NCBI RefSeq assembly: GCF_030012525.1
Contig: NZ_CP124855.1
Span: 186,001 to 250,000 of the forward strand
DNA from: Chryseobacterium gotjawalense
Lineage (GTDB): Bacteria; Bacteroidota; Bacteroidia; Flavobacteriales; Weeksellaceae
Direction: 5' to 3'
DNA: 64,000 nucleotides
Below, in pieces: positions 45,101 through 52,793 of the stretch; position 1 is the first letter of the stretch; each line of letters opens with the position of its first letter. The position numbers and the translations under genes are program-made. Under the pieces are notes generated by a model. It saw only the letters and a program-made list of their open reading frames with translations. It was not told the DNA's origin and did not search any database.

Positions 45101-45853
45101 TTGGGGATCTCTCCATTTTACAATATTATATTCTATTGGAGTTCTTGCGTTATTGGCAGCAGAACCTATTGCGCCGTACCAGGCTTGGGAACCATCCTCG
45201 AAGGTGATCTCCCAATATTCGGGCCCTTCCCATTTCTGCCCGATAATGGTTCCAACTGATTTTATTTTAATATTAGAGTACTTCTCTGTCACATACTCTG
45301 AACCATTCTTCCCATACGTTCCTGATTTTAAAATTAATCTTTGCCCACTAAGGCTAAAATAGTCAGAATAATCCAACCTGATTCCCTGAACTTCACCATC
45401 GTTCATAATGGTTTTTCCAACTCTTGATATAGAGCTGAACCCCGATATATTCCAGCCATAACCGGCAATTCCATTTCCAGAACCACTGGTATAAACCAGA
45501 TTAATCTGCGGTGCCACACTTTTCACTCCTGGCGGTAAGGCAATAGGCAAAGTAAACTGCAATTGCCCGCCGCCGTTTACTTCAATATTACCTTGCGTAT
45601 CATGAAAAAAATTACTGCCAATAGTACCCGAAGAATTGCTGGCACCTGCATCAGAATTTGCAGGACTATCTGAAGCAGAAATTTTAGCGACAAATAAATT
45701 AATATTTGCAGAATTAGCACTAAACCCCGGAAGCATTTTAATCTCTTGAGGATCTTCTATAATTCTTGAGGAGGTTTCGGACTGATTTAAAATGGTTTGT
45801 GAAAAACTTAATGCCACGCTAAATAAAGCAAACAGAGAATAGAATTTTTTCAT
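39149..45853 (-). CDS. Secreted SpvB/RHS polymorphic toxin with L,D-transpeptidase-like C-terminus
   Basis: 2234 residues. A Sec signal peptide (to about residue 19, FSQ) is followed by a TcaC/SpvB-like N-terminal domain (GGGQLQFTLPIALPPGVKSVAPQINLVY), FG-GAP/VCBS calcium-loop repeats (GDFDGDGKLDF, DFNGDGISDI and others), a long RHS/YD-repeat shell, and the core-end hallmark (GRLYDPLLRRFLNADE..YGYVLNNPLLYNDPSG, ending near 1884). The next 170 residues are Gly/Ala-rich. From about 2061 the tail reads LLYDGDEIIWYNSQG..PVPQGKY..FYLHDSHKGYSHGCIE, with His2184, His2192 and Cys2194, the Tlde1/YkuD-type active-site pattern. The target is therefore probably peptidoglycan. Confidence 0.88.
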   Translation of the reverse strand: MKKFYSLFALFSVALSFSQTILNQSETSSRIIEDPQEIKMLPGFSANSANINLFVAKISASDSPANSDAGASNSSGTIGSNFFHDTQGNIEVNGGGQLQFTLPIALPPGVKSVAPQINLVYTSGSGNGIAGYGWNISGFSSISRVGKTIMNDGEVQGIRLDYSDYFSLSGQRLILKSGTYGKNGSEYVTEKYSNIKIKSVGTIIGQKWEGPEYWEITFEDGSQAWYGAIGSAANNARTPIEYNIVKWRDPQGNIINYYYEQYNNTAIISAISWGENEALGKNSFNEILFNYIARDLKEATYVNGLQFIQSKLLSNIIVNTNGNLFKKYEVNYKKSGTNYQFINYITERNSADQEANPVVFTNQSDNFVPPTTFAQNSRFDDIYGENIISGDFDGDGKLDFVKDNNIMLARLDGNNQVYSLNIQGTVLSAITYVKNDVLLNKQVLLTYESDYPNKKLILNIYEFADGEAHLIKSYVSDLSQYPTLSDETTPPPPVYEDGGKCPGYYDGETGDWICHPITYYYKYVAKAQDADFNGDGISDILLSVSQQQIKHHYVWDDSIGGFFPIDSVIRLKNKNLFWYYANPQLVDSNFPDNTKVADFNGDGKSDLLKIEDNSIQVYEMTTQGQFNNIFSTTKESLDEIMYFGDFNGDGKTDILAPIANDSSNWIMYISTGNAFRKELYTNLYLYKPINQGSPRKNRNTQRTYATPDLNKDGKSDFLIFESQVWFRDGVLDWNNPDSSYGFNYLRNEGVDPNGRPIFANVYHIDPKELNWDGEDINYSMYGEHYIPLFGNFRITQLNTDFAIIHKTKLITWDLGNKINKISKIKTITQGGIKTEAGYASLTSAGNIYKANDTASLLYPYVNIIENINYDIVSTLIQGDRKQDFRYKDMVGHLHGKGMLGFRQSARSTFYAGGLESTKVWSGSAMNLVDEVLPAKEWSIKTTSEDAVFPADISQYNSELLSFKGYEYKIEKRLNGNIVTSYSEADKPKIVTAVNPHITTSKDFQKDIKTVHIVLSYDDLYLPTKSTTDINEGFATTTTEVAYNAPITAGANYSIGKPLWKTETVQVYGDIKNGKEEYEYNGSLLVKKKTYNRDNTQYIEEFYGYDGFGNIIQKTVRNPYNNDQVQAATIKSQYDDKGRFVIKKTDHLDLTTLFTYNNWGQILTQTDPLNNKLTNSYDAWGKLLTSNTNLSGTTTFTYEKLTNGDAKVTEYSPDGDQKVTYVNILGQSYKSSVKGFAQGAYISSEIKYDVLGRKIKESEPYFEGSAATKWNITAYDEYSRPINFTSFTGKTVETTYQGRTVKTIETNNNNRSKTQVFDAAGKLYSVTDLGGTITYKYNAAGENTEAKYGTNTVKTGYDYWGRKNFFYDPANSVDENHAYRYEYNGYGQLIHAISPKGHKYYQYNTWGQQFRQTEVANDNTSTNKNIIFQYDIKGRLIKKTGTNKGEYYDSHINYDAHGRVVSSVESSNGKSYYRKNIKYDDKGRIVSYEKGLSSSGNITKATVENIYSVWNGELYQVKDQTSDRILWELTETNDKEQVLKAKLGGTDIENTYDGNSFLSYINHKNIINGNTVLYINYSFNAIKNELNSRNTGGSLNILESFEYDENNRLKKWSDPKIPGYFFTNEYDDQGRIRGNDQIGTIKFEHPSKIYQPTGATLNTAGEQNYTGNLIQKISYNENNDPVFIDGEKGDVSFSYGLTSMRQRATYGGNFGEGNTGKYTKYYSEEGSYEITVDHITGKERHILYIGGDPYSSNIIFVKNFEESAGSYKFLHKDYLGSILAITDEAGNILEQRHFDAWGNLTFFKIAGVDQDVKIFNEKSLVDRGYTSHEHYSEVGIIHMNGRLYDPLLRRFLNADENIQDPQNTQNYNKYGYVLNNPLLYNDPSGEFIDPISMGIAIGVAIFTSIATDYYMNRPVDIGNMFQSVVMAVMSAGMSDGLGTAFAIAKDAKLVPKILNAVAKAGAHGVTQSIVSSVQGGNFESGFLSGVFASVAGDLLDLGIGNSGEFSVVRSKGFALLTGAVSGGTGSVLGGGNFWMGAAQGVVVTAFNYLAHRSGATSHNQKSEDYLLYDGDEIIWYNSQGVVLERFPATSGLPGYQNANYQNVADAGPVPQGKYNVNLTLDPNRTVNINSRTGETTPGNGIETIPSTFTTSSGKTYSYPGWGTIRAKLNPSTGTNTYGRNNFYLHDSHKGYSHGCIEIGRGFFPKLIQYSKSHSSINIIVKYQYQNTSTLGRTFY

Positions 45854-45892
45854 AGTGTCTTATTTTGATTGTATGAAAAGGAGGATAATTAT

Positions 45893-46348
45893 CTATTGTT
45901 TTATGATATTTTTAGTATATGTCCTACCGTTTTTTAAGGTAAAGGCCAGCACATATATTCCCCGATAATAGCCTGCCATGCTAATTTGAATCTGGCGGTT
46001 TAGATGTGGAAGGTTTTTTTGCTGAAAATTCCAGTTAAGAATCCCATATTGATACATTGATACCGTATCAATCAATACATCAGCATCAGTTGTCCATTGT
46101 AACGTAAGTATGTCCTTAACAGGAACCGGGTACACAACAATTTGTGCCCAAAAATTTTCTTCTTCATTTTGTTGGGATGATACGGCAGTCGTTTGTTGCG
46201 TTGTAGCGTCTGATTGTCTACCACTACTACTATCACCTCTGTATCTTTGGTTTCCTGCATCATCGTAGTTGAAGTAAATTTGTGTCTGAGAAAAAACAAA
46301 TATACATGGCATCAACAGTACTAAAGCAAAAATTTTTATTCTCATCAT
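45893..46348 (-). CDS. Small secreted protein with T9SS-type sorting tail
   Basis: 151 residues: signal peptide (IKIFALVLLMPCIFVFSQ), a short RHS-like word (NYDDAGNQRYRG), a Gln/Ser/Thr linker, and a C-terminal type A-like sorting domain (VVYPVPVKDILTLQW..GIYVLAFTLKNGRTYTKNIIKQ). It begins three bases after the preceding gene and 40 before rhs. In flavobacteria such proteins accompany Rhs genes; it may be an export or surface partner of the toxin. Confidence 0.75.
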   Translation of the reverse strand: MMRIKIFALVLLMPCIFVFSQTQIYFNYDDAGNQRYRGDSSSGRQSDATTQQTTAVSSQQNEEENFWAQIVVYPVPVKDILTLQWTTDADVLIDTVSMYQYGILNWNFQQKNLPHLNRQIQISMAGYYRGIYVLAFTLKNGRTYTKNIIKQ

Positions 46349-46350
46349 TA

Positions 46351-47400
46351 TTATTTTTGATCTTTCTGTATATTCTGTAGAGATTTTTCCAGTTTTTCAA
46401 TCTGTTCACTCTGTTTCTTAATTTTCTTATTTTGTTCAATAGAATAAAGGGTCAGCTCTTCAATCTTTGTTAAAAGTTTTACATTCATTTCTCCTAAATT
46501 TATTCCCGAAATTTTTACTTCTTTGGCAGAAGGAATATCTGGTAAATGCCCCTTTTCAATGATGTGTTTTTCAACTTCTTCCAGTGATATTAACTGATAA
46601 TTATTTTTAAAAACATAGTCGGGCCAGTTCGAATTAAGTTTTACAGTTGCTGACGTAAATAAAGCACCGCCATTTACTGCCAGAGAATAATCGCTCAGGA
46701 TGTTAACAGCACCGTCGCCGATATCTCCCACTAATAACTTACCGCTGGTACGTATATTTCCGTTAATATCTAATTTTTGGGTAGGTATTTTATCTAAACC
46801 TACATTACCTCCTGAAGCCGTAAATGGACTGTTTCCTGTTCCAACTCCATTTTGTAGCGTTACCGCTCCAGATAATGTCACATGATTAAGCCTTAAGGTG
46901 CCGGTACCTGCAGATGCCTGCCAGCCATAAATTCGAAAACGAACGGTAAGACCTGATGATACTGTGAAATCATCGAAATCCCAGTTTATATTTTGGGACG
47001 ATTCGCTGGGTGCAATGTCAAAAGACTGGGAAAATAAACCACTTCCTTTGTCTATAGCGATTTTTCCATATGTAGGGCCTGATGCGCTTCGCTGCATATC
47101 AAAAGAAAAAGAGGATATGCTAAGCTGGTATCCTGCAGAGGCTGAAACCGTAACCTCTATATAATTATTTTCATTTTGTGTCGCCCCTGTTGGCCATGCA
47201 TTACTATTGAAAGAAGACGCTGTTGCACTACAATTTACATTCTGTCTTAGTAATGGGGTAACGGTTGTATGTAGGTTCTGAATAATAGGGGTATTATCCG
47301 GCGTGGGACAAGTTGAAGAACCCGCGAATGTGAATTTGAAAATTTGCCCAAAACCTATAAAGGAAAAAAATAAATACACAAAGAATAAAAATTTTTTCAT
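46351..47400 (-). CDS. Secreted tail-fibre-like protein of the Rhs operon
   Basis: 349 residues from MKKFLFF (an ATG eight codons upstream is in frame, but the signal peptide starts here). After the signal peptide (FSFIGFGQ) come a beta-rich domain resembling choice-of-anchor modules (about 20-180), a GNVGLDKIPTQKLDINGN collagen-like/tail-fibre motif, and the widespread C-terminal block LEEVEKHIIEKGHLPDIPSAKEV followed by a coiled coil. It is the first gene of the Rhs operon and may help display or attachment (inference). Confidence 0.75.
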   Translation of the reverse strand: MKKFLFFVYLFFSFIGFGQIFKFTFAGSSTCPTPDNTPIIQNLHTTVTPLLRQNVNCSATASSFNSNAWPTGATQNENNYIEVTVSASAGYQLSISSFSFDMQRSASGPTYGKIAIDKGSGLFSQSFDIAPSESSQNINWDFDDFTVSSGLTVRFRIYGWQASAGTGTLRLNHVTLSGAVTLQNGVGTGNSPFTASGGNVGLDKIPTQKLDINGNIRTSGKLLVGDIGDGAVNILSDYSLAVNGGALFTSATVKLNSNWPDYVFKNNYQLISLEEVEKHIIEKGHLPDIPSAKEVKISGINLGEMNVKLLTKIEELTLYSIEQNKKIKKQSEQIEKLEKSLQNIQKDQK

Positions 47401-47697
47401 AGTAATATTATTTAAATTATTCACTAATCAGTTATTCTTACAAAAAGAATTAGATTATTTCAGTTTTTGATGATATAAATTTATAACTGTAAGGATATTT
47501 ATTGCTATGATTTGAGATGATTTGTATCACACCAACTATTAGTTTATTATGATATTGTTTTCCTAATTTTATTGGTTTTTATGGCATGTTGCTTTAAATA
47601 AAATAGTAGGTTTGTTTTAAATGATTATACCTAATAATGTGTAGATCTCTACAAGTGAGGACGTTTTTGCGAAGCGGGGGAAATACTACAGAACTAG
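47401..47697. other. Divergent intergenic region upstream of the Rhs operon
   Basis: AT-rich, about 300 bases. It should contain the Rhs operon promoter, but no clear TAnnTTTG/TTG pair was picked out. Nothing else is seen. Confidence 0.35.
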
Positions 47698-47853
47698 AAA
47701 TTGAAATTCAGAAGAGGAAAGTGGTTGATTGAAATCTTGTCTTATATAAATAGCTCAGAAGGTAGAATACTTCAAAGGGTTGACAGAGTTTTTCAAGATT
47801 CTGAAACCGGAGATAGTACGTACCAAGAAATAACGGTAACAATTAAGGTATAG
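47698..47853 (+). pseudogene. Truncated open frame, likely a gene remnant
   Basis: Reads KLKFRRGKWLIEILSYIN, then SSEGRILQRVDRV and FQDSETGDSTYQEITVTIKV to a TAG at 47851. It has no start codon and a stop just upstream. Protein-like composition suggests the tail of a lost gene, perhaps a toxin or immunity module. Confidence 0.35.
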
Positions 47854-47939
47854 TTGGGGAGAAAATTCATATCTACTTTATTAGAATAATTGCTTCAAAG
47901 TTCAGTAACTTATGAGAGCAGGACAAAAATTGGATTTTT

Positions 47940-48164
47940 ATGATGAATAAAAATGAAATAGAAAAGCTATTAAAAGCAGATGAGGAACTTTTAAAAACAG
48001 GAAGTCGCGAAAGACTTGTCTATGAATCTATCGAAAAGGAATTTTTGCATTTTGCAAAGTATGATAAAGAAATTGAAATTTGACTCAATACGATGTATCA
48101 TTTTGGAGGGTGGGGAGAGTTTTATGAAATGGTTGACAATTTTAATAAAAGGTTATTTAACTGA
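47940..48164 (+). pseudogene. Small gene with an in-frame TGA
   Basis: MMNKNEIEKLLKADEELL runs to KYDKEIEI, then TGA at 48081-48083. The same frame continues LNTMYHFGGWGEFYEMVDNF and ends at 48164. Change of TGG (Trp) to TGA would explain it. The complete version would have 74 residues. The first part alone (47 residues) could still be made. Confidence 0.5.
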
Positions 48165-48187
48165 ATATTTAATACAAAAATTGTTTT

Positions 48188-48682
48188 ATGAAACTTCACA
48201 CATTTTTAGAGTACAAAAACGGCGAATATTCAGTAATTAAAAAGTTTCTGCATTTAGACGGTTTTGAGAAACCGATAAAAGAAAGTGATAAAGATTTAGA
48301 AGATTTGTTTTACAATGTAAATTATTTTTATTTTTTGTGCGAAGACCAAAACAAAACCATAAAAGAAGTTGCGTACAATTATGCAAACGAAAATAATTTG
48401 TTTATGATTGAAAGTTATTGTTGTGAACAAATGAATTTTTCAAATATAGAAGAAATTTTAGCTGTTGCAGATATGAGTAAAGCGCAGGGATTTCTTGCTA
48501 ATTTTATGAGAGCATTTATTTATCCTGACAAATACCGAAATTATAAAATTTTCAAATTAGATGTAATGGTTTCCGCAAAGCAGAAATATTATAATTTAAT
48601 TGATTATTCTATTGATGAAAATAGAAATGAAATAATTTATAGTTTTAATGAGAATATCAAAAAACAGATAATTAATAATTGA
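48188..48682 (+). CDS. Hypothetical protein (164 aa)
   Basis: Soluble, mostly helical, rich in Asn, Tyr and Phe. Motifs such as CEDQNKTIKEVAYNYANENN and IEEILAVADMSKAQGFLANFMRAF show no family I know. It follows the TGA-broken gene by 23 bases and precedes the twice-interrupted gene by 22, so all three may once have formed an operon. An immunity role is possible but unsupported. Confidence 0.6.
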   Translation: MKLHTFLEYKNGEYSVIKKFLHLDGFEKPIKESDKDLEDLFYNVNYFYFLCEDQNKTIKEVAYNYANENNLFMIESYCCEQMNFSNIEEILAVADMSKAQGFLANFMRAFIYPDKYRNYKIFKLDVMVSAKQKYYNLIDYSIDENRNEIIYSFNENIKKQIINN

Positions 48683-48704
48683 AAAATTAAAGCATAAAAG
48701 ACAG

Positions 48705-49088
48705 ATGATAGACAGAAAAATAACTTTCCTTGGAACGAAACTAAAAGCTGTTCCGTATTTTAATACTCAATTAATTGAGCTAACAAGTACAGGAACTTAT
48801 GAAATACCATTTGAAACTCAACCGACAATAGGAGAAAAGCATGATTATAAAATATGCAAGACGTGTATTAAGAATCATAAAAAAATACATTCTGACTTAA
48901 CCAAATTGTATGAGGGTAAAATGAACAGAAAAGCATTTCCTAATTGTTGCCCAGAACACTCAATGCTTATTCATTTGCCAATTTTCAAAAAAACTGATTA
49001 TGACAAAGTGCCTAAAATGGTTGCAGATAAAGTTATTTTCACCCTTAATCATATTAAAAATAATATTGATAGTGATGATTATTACTAT
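48705..49088 (+). pseudogene. 5' part of a gene broken by two IS elements
   Basis: Codes 128 residues (MIDRKITFLGTKLKAVPYF to NNIDSDDYYY) before the insertion. A possible zinc-binding cluster is seen (CKTC..HKKIH..NCCPEH, about 50-87). The IS supplies a false end (the frame continues to a TAG at 49122). The gene resumes in frame at 50354 and again at 52063; the intact product would have 451 residues. Confidence 0.8.
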
Positions 49089-49104
49089 TGTAATCTTCCC
49101 TTGT

Positions 49105-50004
49105 TTAGGCACACTCAAAAGTAGAGTTTTTTGTTAATATTTTATTGTTGTCGTTGTTGAAATTTTGTTGGAATGTGGGAAACTCATTTGCGCTATTTTG
49201 ATTGAGTTTTCCATATTTCAATAAAAAATCCCGTGGTGTAAGGTATTGTAACGCACTATGCGGTCTCTCATTATTGTACATCCACATCCATATTTCTGCA
49301 TAATTTCTCATTTGTTTGATGTTCTCAAAGTGGTAAACACTTAAAAACTCTGTCCGGAATGTTCTGTTAAATCTCTCAATCAATGAGTTTTGTGTAGGTT
49401 TCCCTGGTTGAATAAAGCTTAGTTCGATATTCTCTTTGTTGCAATAATCTTTCATTTTTTCTGCAATAAATTCCGGTCCGTTGTCCACTCTTATTTTTTC
49501 AGGTTTTCCCCGCCATTCAATTAATTGTTCCAATTGCGAGATTACTTTTGCAGAGGGCAAGCTGCTGTCAATAGTGATGTTTAAAATCTCTCTGTTAAAA
49601 TCGTCAATGATATTAAGGGTTCTCACGCTTTTGCCATTTTCCAAACTGTCGTGCATAAAATCCATGCTCCAAGTAACGTTCGGATAGATGGGGCGAACCA
49701 GTGGTTGTTTTATCCGTGCTGGAAGCCGCTTTTTCCTTTTACTTCGCAAATTTAATCTCATCGACTTATAAATCCGATAAACCCTTTTGTGATTCCATCC
49801 AAAGCCTAAGTTTTTCAACCGATTGTGCATCATCCAAAAGCCCCACGTTTGATTAGAATCTGCAAGTAAAATAAGTTCTGCACGGATCTCATCATCTGAA
49901 CTTTTAAATACCTGACGATAATAATAAACTGAACTTCTTAAACTGAACACTTTGCACGCCTTGCGCAAACTCATGTTATGGATTTCTTTCGAATAATCCA
50001 CCAA
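49105..50004 (-). CDS. IS3-family transposase OrfB (copy 2)
   Basis: 299 residues with HTH_21-like start and DDE core: Asp in WSMDFMHD, Asp in IRVDNGPEF, Glu in QNSLIERFNRTF. It lacks its own good start. A -1 shift at the A-run at 50032-50038 (AAAAAAAG on the minus strand, in the last OrfA codons) joins OrfA to it through KALTPCEKRELVDYSKEI, giving the OrfAB transposase. Confidence 0.9.
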   Translation of the reverse strand: MVDYSKEIHNMSLRKACKVFSLRSSVYYYRQVFKSSDDEIRAELILLADSNQTWGFWMMHNRLKNLGFGWNHKRVYRIYKSMRLNLRSKRKKRLPARIKQPLVRPIYPNVTWSMDFMHDSLENGKSVRTLNIIDDFNREILNITIDSSLPSAKVISQLEQLIEWRGKPEKIRVDNGPEFIAEKMKDYCNKENIELSFIQPGKPTQNSLIERFNRTFRTEFLSVYHFENIKQMRNYAEIWMWMYNNERPHSALQYLTPRDFLLKYGKLNQNSANEFPTFQQNFNNDNNKILTKNSTFECA

Positions 50005-50024
50005 CTCACGCTTCTCACAAGGCG

Positions 50025-50291
50025 TTAGAGCTTTTTTTCGATCACATCTTTTAAGACGACAATCTCCAAAGTTTGCTCAGCTACGATCTTTTTATATTGC
50101 GAAAGTTGCTTTTCCATCTCTTTCATTTTTGAAAGTTGCTGAACATCCAATCCACCATATTTGCTCTTCCACTTGTAAAAGGTTGGCTGGCTAATTCCAT
50201 GCTCCCGGCAAATCTCATTTACCGTTTTTCCCTGATTTTGTTCAGATAATATCTTGATGATCTGAACTTCTGAAAATTTACTGTTTTTCAT
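50025..50291 (-). CDS. IS3-family transposase OrfA (copy 2)
   Basis: 88 residues: HTH_Tnp_1 domain (SEVQIIKILSEQNQGKTVNEICREHGISQPTFYKWKSKYG) and a short coiled coil ending VLKDVIEKKL. The slippery A-run lies at its end. Confidence 0.9.
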   Translation of the reverse strand: MKNSKFSEVQIIKILSEQNQGKTVNEICREHGISQPTFYKWKSKYGGLDVQQLSKMKEMEKQLSQYKKIVAEQTLEIVVLKDVIEKKL

Positions 50292-50353
50292 AGTCTTTCA
50301 AATTTAAAAACTATATTTTTAAATGATCCTATTTTTGGGGAAGATTACACTAT

Positions 50354-50709
50354 GAAATTACAGACTACATAGAATACACCGTTGAAAGTTTTGGTAAAGT
50401 ACCGGCAATTAAAGAACCATTATTTTTAAGTGAGTTTATTAGACAAATTATTCATCATTTAGAGTTAAATATTTCCGATAAAAATTCTGCATTAATATTA
50501 GATTTCGTTAAACAAAATTATTCTGAATCAAAAGAAAAAGAAGTAAGAGAGCAAAAAGATGACTTGGAAAATCTGTTAAAAATTTATGAAAATTGGTTTA
50601 AATTATTTCCTTTTGAAATTTCATTTTTTTCAAACCTAAAAGAGCATTTTCAAAAGCAAATACCTTTTCTAAATGGTGAAGGTCATTACAATAAGTACAT
50701 AGGTATTTC
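50354..50709 (+). pseudogene. Middle part of the twice-interrupted gene
   Basis: Continues EITDYIEYTVESFGKVPAIKEP through LNGEGHYNKYIGIS, where the second IS begins. The frame happens to run into that IS to a stop at 50740, which is not the native end. Confidence 0.8.
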
Positions 50710-50775
50710 GGTACATGGCTTCTTTTTTTGGACAGATTAAAATTAGAGTATTAATTTTAACGTCAAGAAAAAACA

Positions 50776-51042
50776 ATGAAAAAATCAAGATTTACGGAGG
50801 CCCAGATTTTAAAGGTGCTCCAGACCCAGCAAGAAGGTAAAAAAGTGGCAGAGATCTGCCGGGAGTTTGGGATTTCCGAGCAGACGTTTTATAACTGGAA
50901 GAGCAAATACGGCGGCATGACCCTCTCGGAACTCCAGCGTGTTAAGGAGCTGGAATCGGAAAATGCCCGCCTTAAGCGTATTGTTGCAGACCAGCAACTG
51001 TCCATCGATATTTTGAAGGAGATCAACGCAAAAAAGTGGTGA
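50776..51042 (+). CDS. IS3-family transposase OrfA (copy 3)
   Basis: 88 residues: HTH_Tnp_1 (FTEAQILKVLQTQQEGKKVAEICREFGISEQTFYNWKSKYG) plus zipper helix (ELESENARLKRIVADQQLSIDILKEI). It ends within a slippery AAAAAAG at 51030-51036. Confidence 0.92.
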   Translation: MKKSRFTEAQILKVLQTQQEGKKVAEICREFGISEQTFYNWKSKYGGMTLSELQRVKELESENARLKRIVADQQLSIDILKEINAKKW

Positions 51043-51854
51043 CACCTTATCAAAAAGAGCGCTGTATTGCTTACCTGCAGGAGATAAAACCGGATGTAAG
51101 TTATGCTAAGGTGTGCCGCGTAATGGGACGCTCACGAACTTCAAAATATTATGAAAAGCGAATGCCGCCGAAGGATGAAAAGCTGAAAGGAGCCATCACA
51201 TCAATATTGGGAACCAGCAGATTGGGACGCAAGAAAGTCATTGTGAAAGTGAAGAGGAAATTTCCTGAGTTCGGTGCTTCTCAAATCCGACGCGTGTATC
51301 AGAAGTATGGTTTTTCGCTTTACAGAAGAATGAAGAGAAAACGCTTCGACAATCCTGCCAATCCCATTTCTGTCCCGTTGGAGCAGAATGAGGAATGGGC
51401 AATGGACTTTATGAGTGATGCACTGGCAAGAGGTTCACGGTTCCGGACCCTGAATATTATTGATCAGTATAACAGAAAATGCCTGGGCATTGATATTCGC
51501 ACCTCGATGCCCTCCAGAGCGGTAATAACGTTTTTGGAGCGTGTTATCGAGAAGCATGGCAAACCCAAGGGTATCCGCACCGATAACGGTTCGGAGTTCA
51601 CCTCGGGTCTGTTCCAGACGTGGCTGCATGAGAATAATATCGAATGGATCAAAATCCAGAAAGGAAAACCACAGCAGAACGCCATCATCGAGCGGTTCAA
51701 CAAAACCTACCGGGAAGACATTCTGGATGCGCATTTATTTTTCTCACAGCAGCAGGTGAAGCAGCTTACTGCGGTGTGGATTGAGGATTATAACAATGAA
51801 AGACCGCATGAGGCACTGAACTTTAAAACCCCGGCGGAATATGAAGCAGCGTAA
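51036..51854 (+). CDS. IS3-family transposase OrfB (copy 3)
   Basis: 272 residues with DDE core: Asp in WAMDFMSD, Asp in IRTDNGSEF, Glu in QNAIIERFNKTY, ending FKTPAEYEAA. It begins at a GTG inside the end of OrfA; a -1 shift at AAAAAAG (51030-51036) gives the OrfAB fusion (..NAKKVVTPYQKE). Confidence 0.92.
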   Translation: MVTPYQKERCIAYLQEIKPDVSYAKVCRVMGRSRTSKYYEKRMPPKDEKLKGAITSILGTSRLGRKKVIVKVKRKFPEFGASQIRRVYQKYGFSLYRRMKRKRFDNPANPISVPLEQNEEWAMDFMSDALARGSRFRTLNIIDQYNRKCLGIDIRTSMPSRAVITFLERVIEKHGKPKGIRTDNGSEFTSGLFQTWLHENNIEWIKIQKGKPQQNAIIERFNKTYREDILDAHLFFSQQQVKQLTAVWIEDYNNERPHEALNFKTPAEYEAA

Positions 51855-52062
51855 GGTTTTATTAAGGCATGAGCTTCTGAAATATTGTTCAGAAAAAAGC
51901 ACCGCAAAAAGCAGTGCTCCTGAAAATTATATTTCGTCGGCCAACTTATCCCTGTCAGGTTGCTCCTCAGCAGCGCCTGATTCCGTTTCGGTTGGCAAGT
52001 GCAAATTTCAAATGAAAAAACTATATTTACAAACTGTCGAAAAAGTAGACCACTTACCTTTC

Positions 52063-52678
52063 GAGCAGTAAAATGCATACCAAAAGTAGTTTAATTGATT
52101 CTTTATTACGATTGACAAATAACCTACTTGTAGAGTTAAATAGTTCTGTATTTCATAAGAAAGGGCAATTTTCCAACCCAGAAAAGATCAAACTTGAAAT
52201 TGTATTAAGTGAAAGGGAATTAAAATTGAAAAATGGTTATTTGCCTAATGGAGATAATGACAATAAAAAATTTGCAGATATTTTAAATGAATGGTTTGCA
52301 GATGAAAAGATATTCATCGATGAGGTTATACCTTTGTTAAAAGCCTTAACACCTCAACACGAAACCAAAACAAAAGCAAATAACTTGGCGGAAATAATTA
52401 CGCACCCAAATAGTACATATATTGTTGAAAGCGTTAAAATTCAATACAAAAATATTCAAGGAAAGCGTCTAAAACTTTTACTTACTGCAATACAGGAACT
52501 TAATTTGCTACCAAAGGAAAGAATAGCGAAAAAATTTCACGATTACTGCAAAACCGAATTTAATTGGAATATTGCAAGCTGTACCGCAATGAATGATTAT
52601 GTTTTCAATGATGTTACTGATAAAGATGAAGTTGCAGAAATGAAAGTTTTTATTTCAAATCTTACTAATACACAATAA
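52063..52678 (+). pseudogene. 3' part of the twice-interrupted gene
   Basis: Joined in frame to 50709 it reads ..YIGISSSKMHTKSSLIDSLL. The ATG at 52073 lets it pass as a 201-residue gene, but the join shows it is the C-terminal 205 residues of the 451-residue original. It is helical, with no recognised domain (LLTAIQELNLLPKERIAKKFHDY near the middle). Its position before an HTH open frame mirrors the 437-residue gene of the mnmE element. Confidence 0.75.
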
Positions 52679-52750
52679 ATAAGTTGTACAAACTTGTATC
52701 TACTTGTTTCCAAGTTTATTCAACTGAATATAGGTAGGTTAAATAAACTA

Positions 52751-52791
52751 TTCAATATACATTTGTCCTATATAACAAAATAAATATTGAA
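52751..52791. promoter_or_regulatory. Operator-like inverted repeat before the HTH pseudogene
   Basis: TTCAATAT (52751-52758) faces ATATTGAA (52784-52791), two bases before the ATG. The placement matches that of the repeat before the HTH gene at 28252. Confidence 0.45.
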
Positions 52792-52793
52792 TA

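Larger units (their letters stand above)
49089..50349 (-). mobile_element. IS3-family insertion sequence (copy 2), 1261 bp
   Basis: Perfect 12-bp ends TGTAATCTTCCC at 49089-49100 and its complement at 50338-50349. The target duplication CTAT is present at 49085-49088 and 50350-50353. Removing the element and one CTAT rejoins the host gene in frame. Confidence 0.9.
50710..52058 (+). mobile_element. IS3-family insertion sequence (copy 3), 1349 bp
   Basis: Imperfect inverted ends starting GGTACATGGCTTCTTTTT (left) and, as complement of the right end, GGTAAGTGGTCTACTTTTT, each leading to GACAG. Target duplication TTTC at 50706-50709 and 52059-52062. It belongs to a different IS3 subgroup from copies 1 and 2 and has higher GC than its surroundings, which suggests recent arrival. 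Confidence 0.88.

Noticed and set aside
52073..52678. Independent 201-residue gene
   Set aside because: It joins in frame to the sequence before IS copy 3 when the element and one TTTC copy are removed, so it is a fragment.
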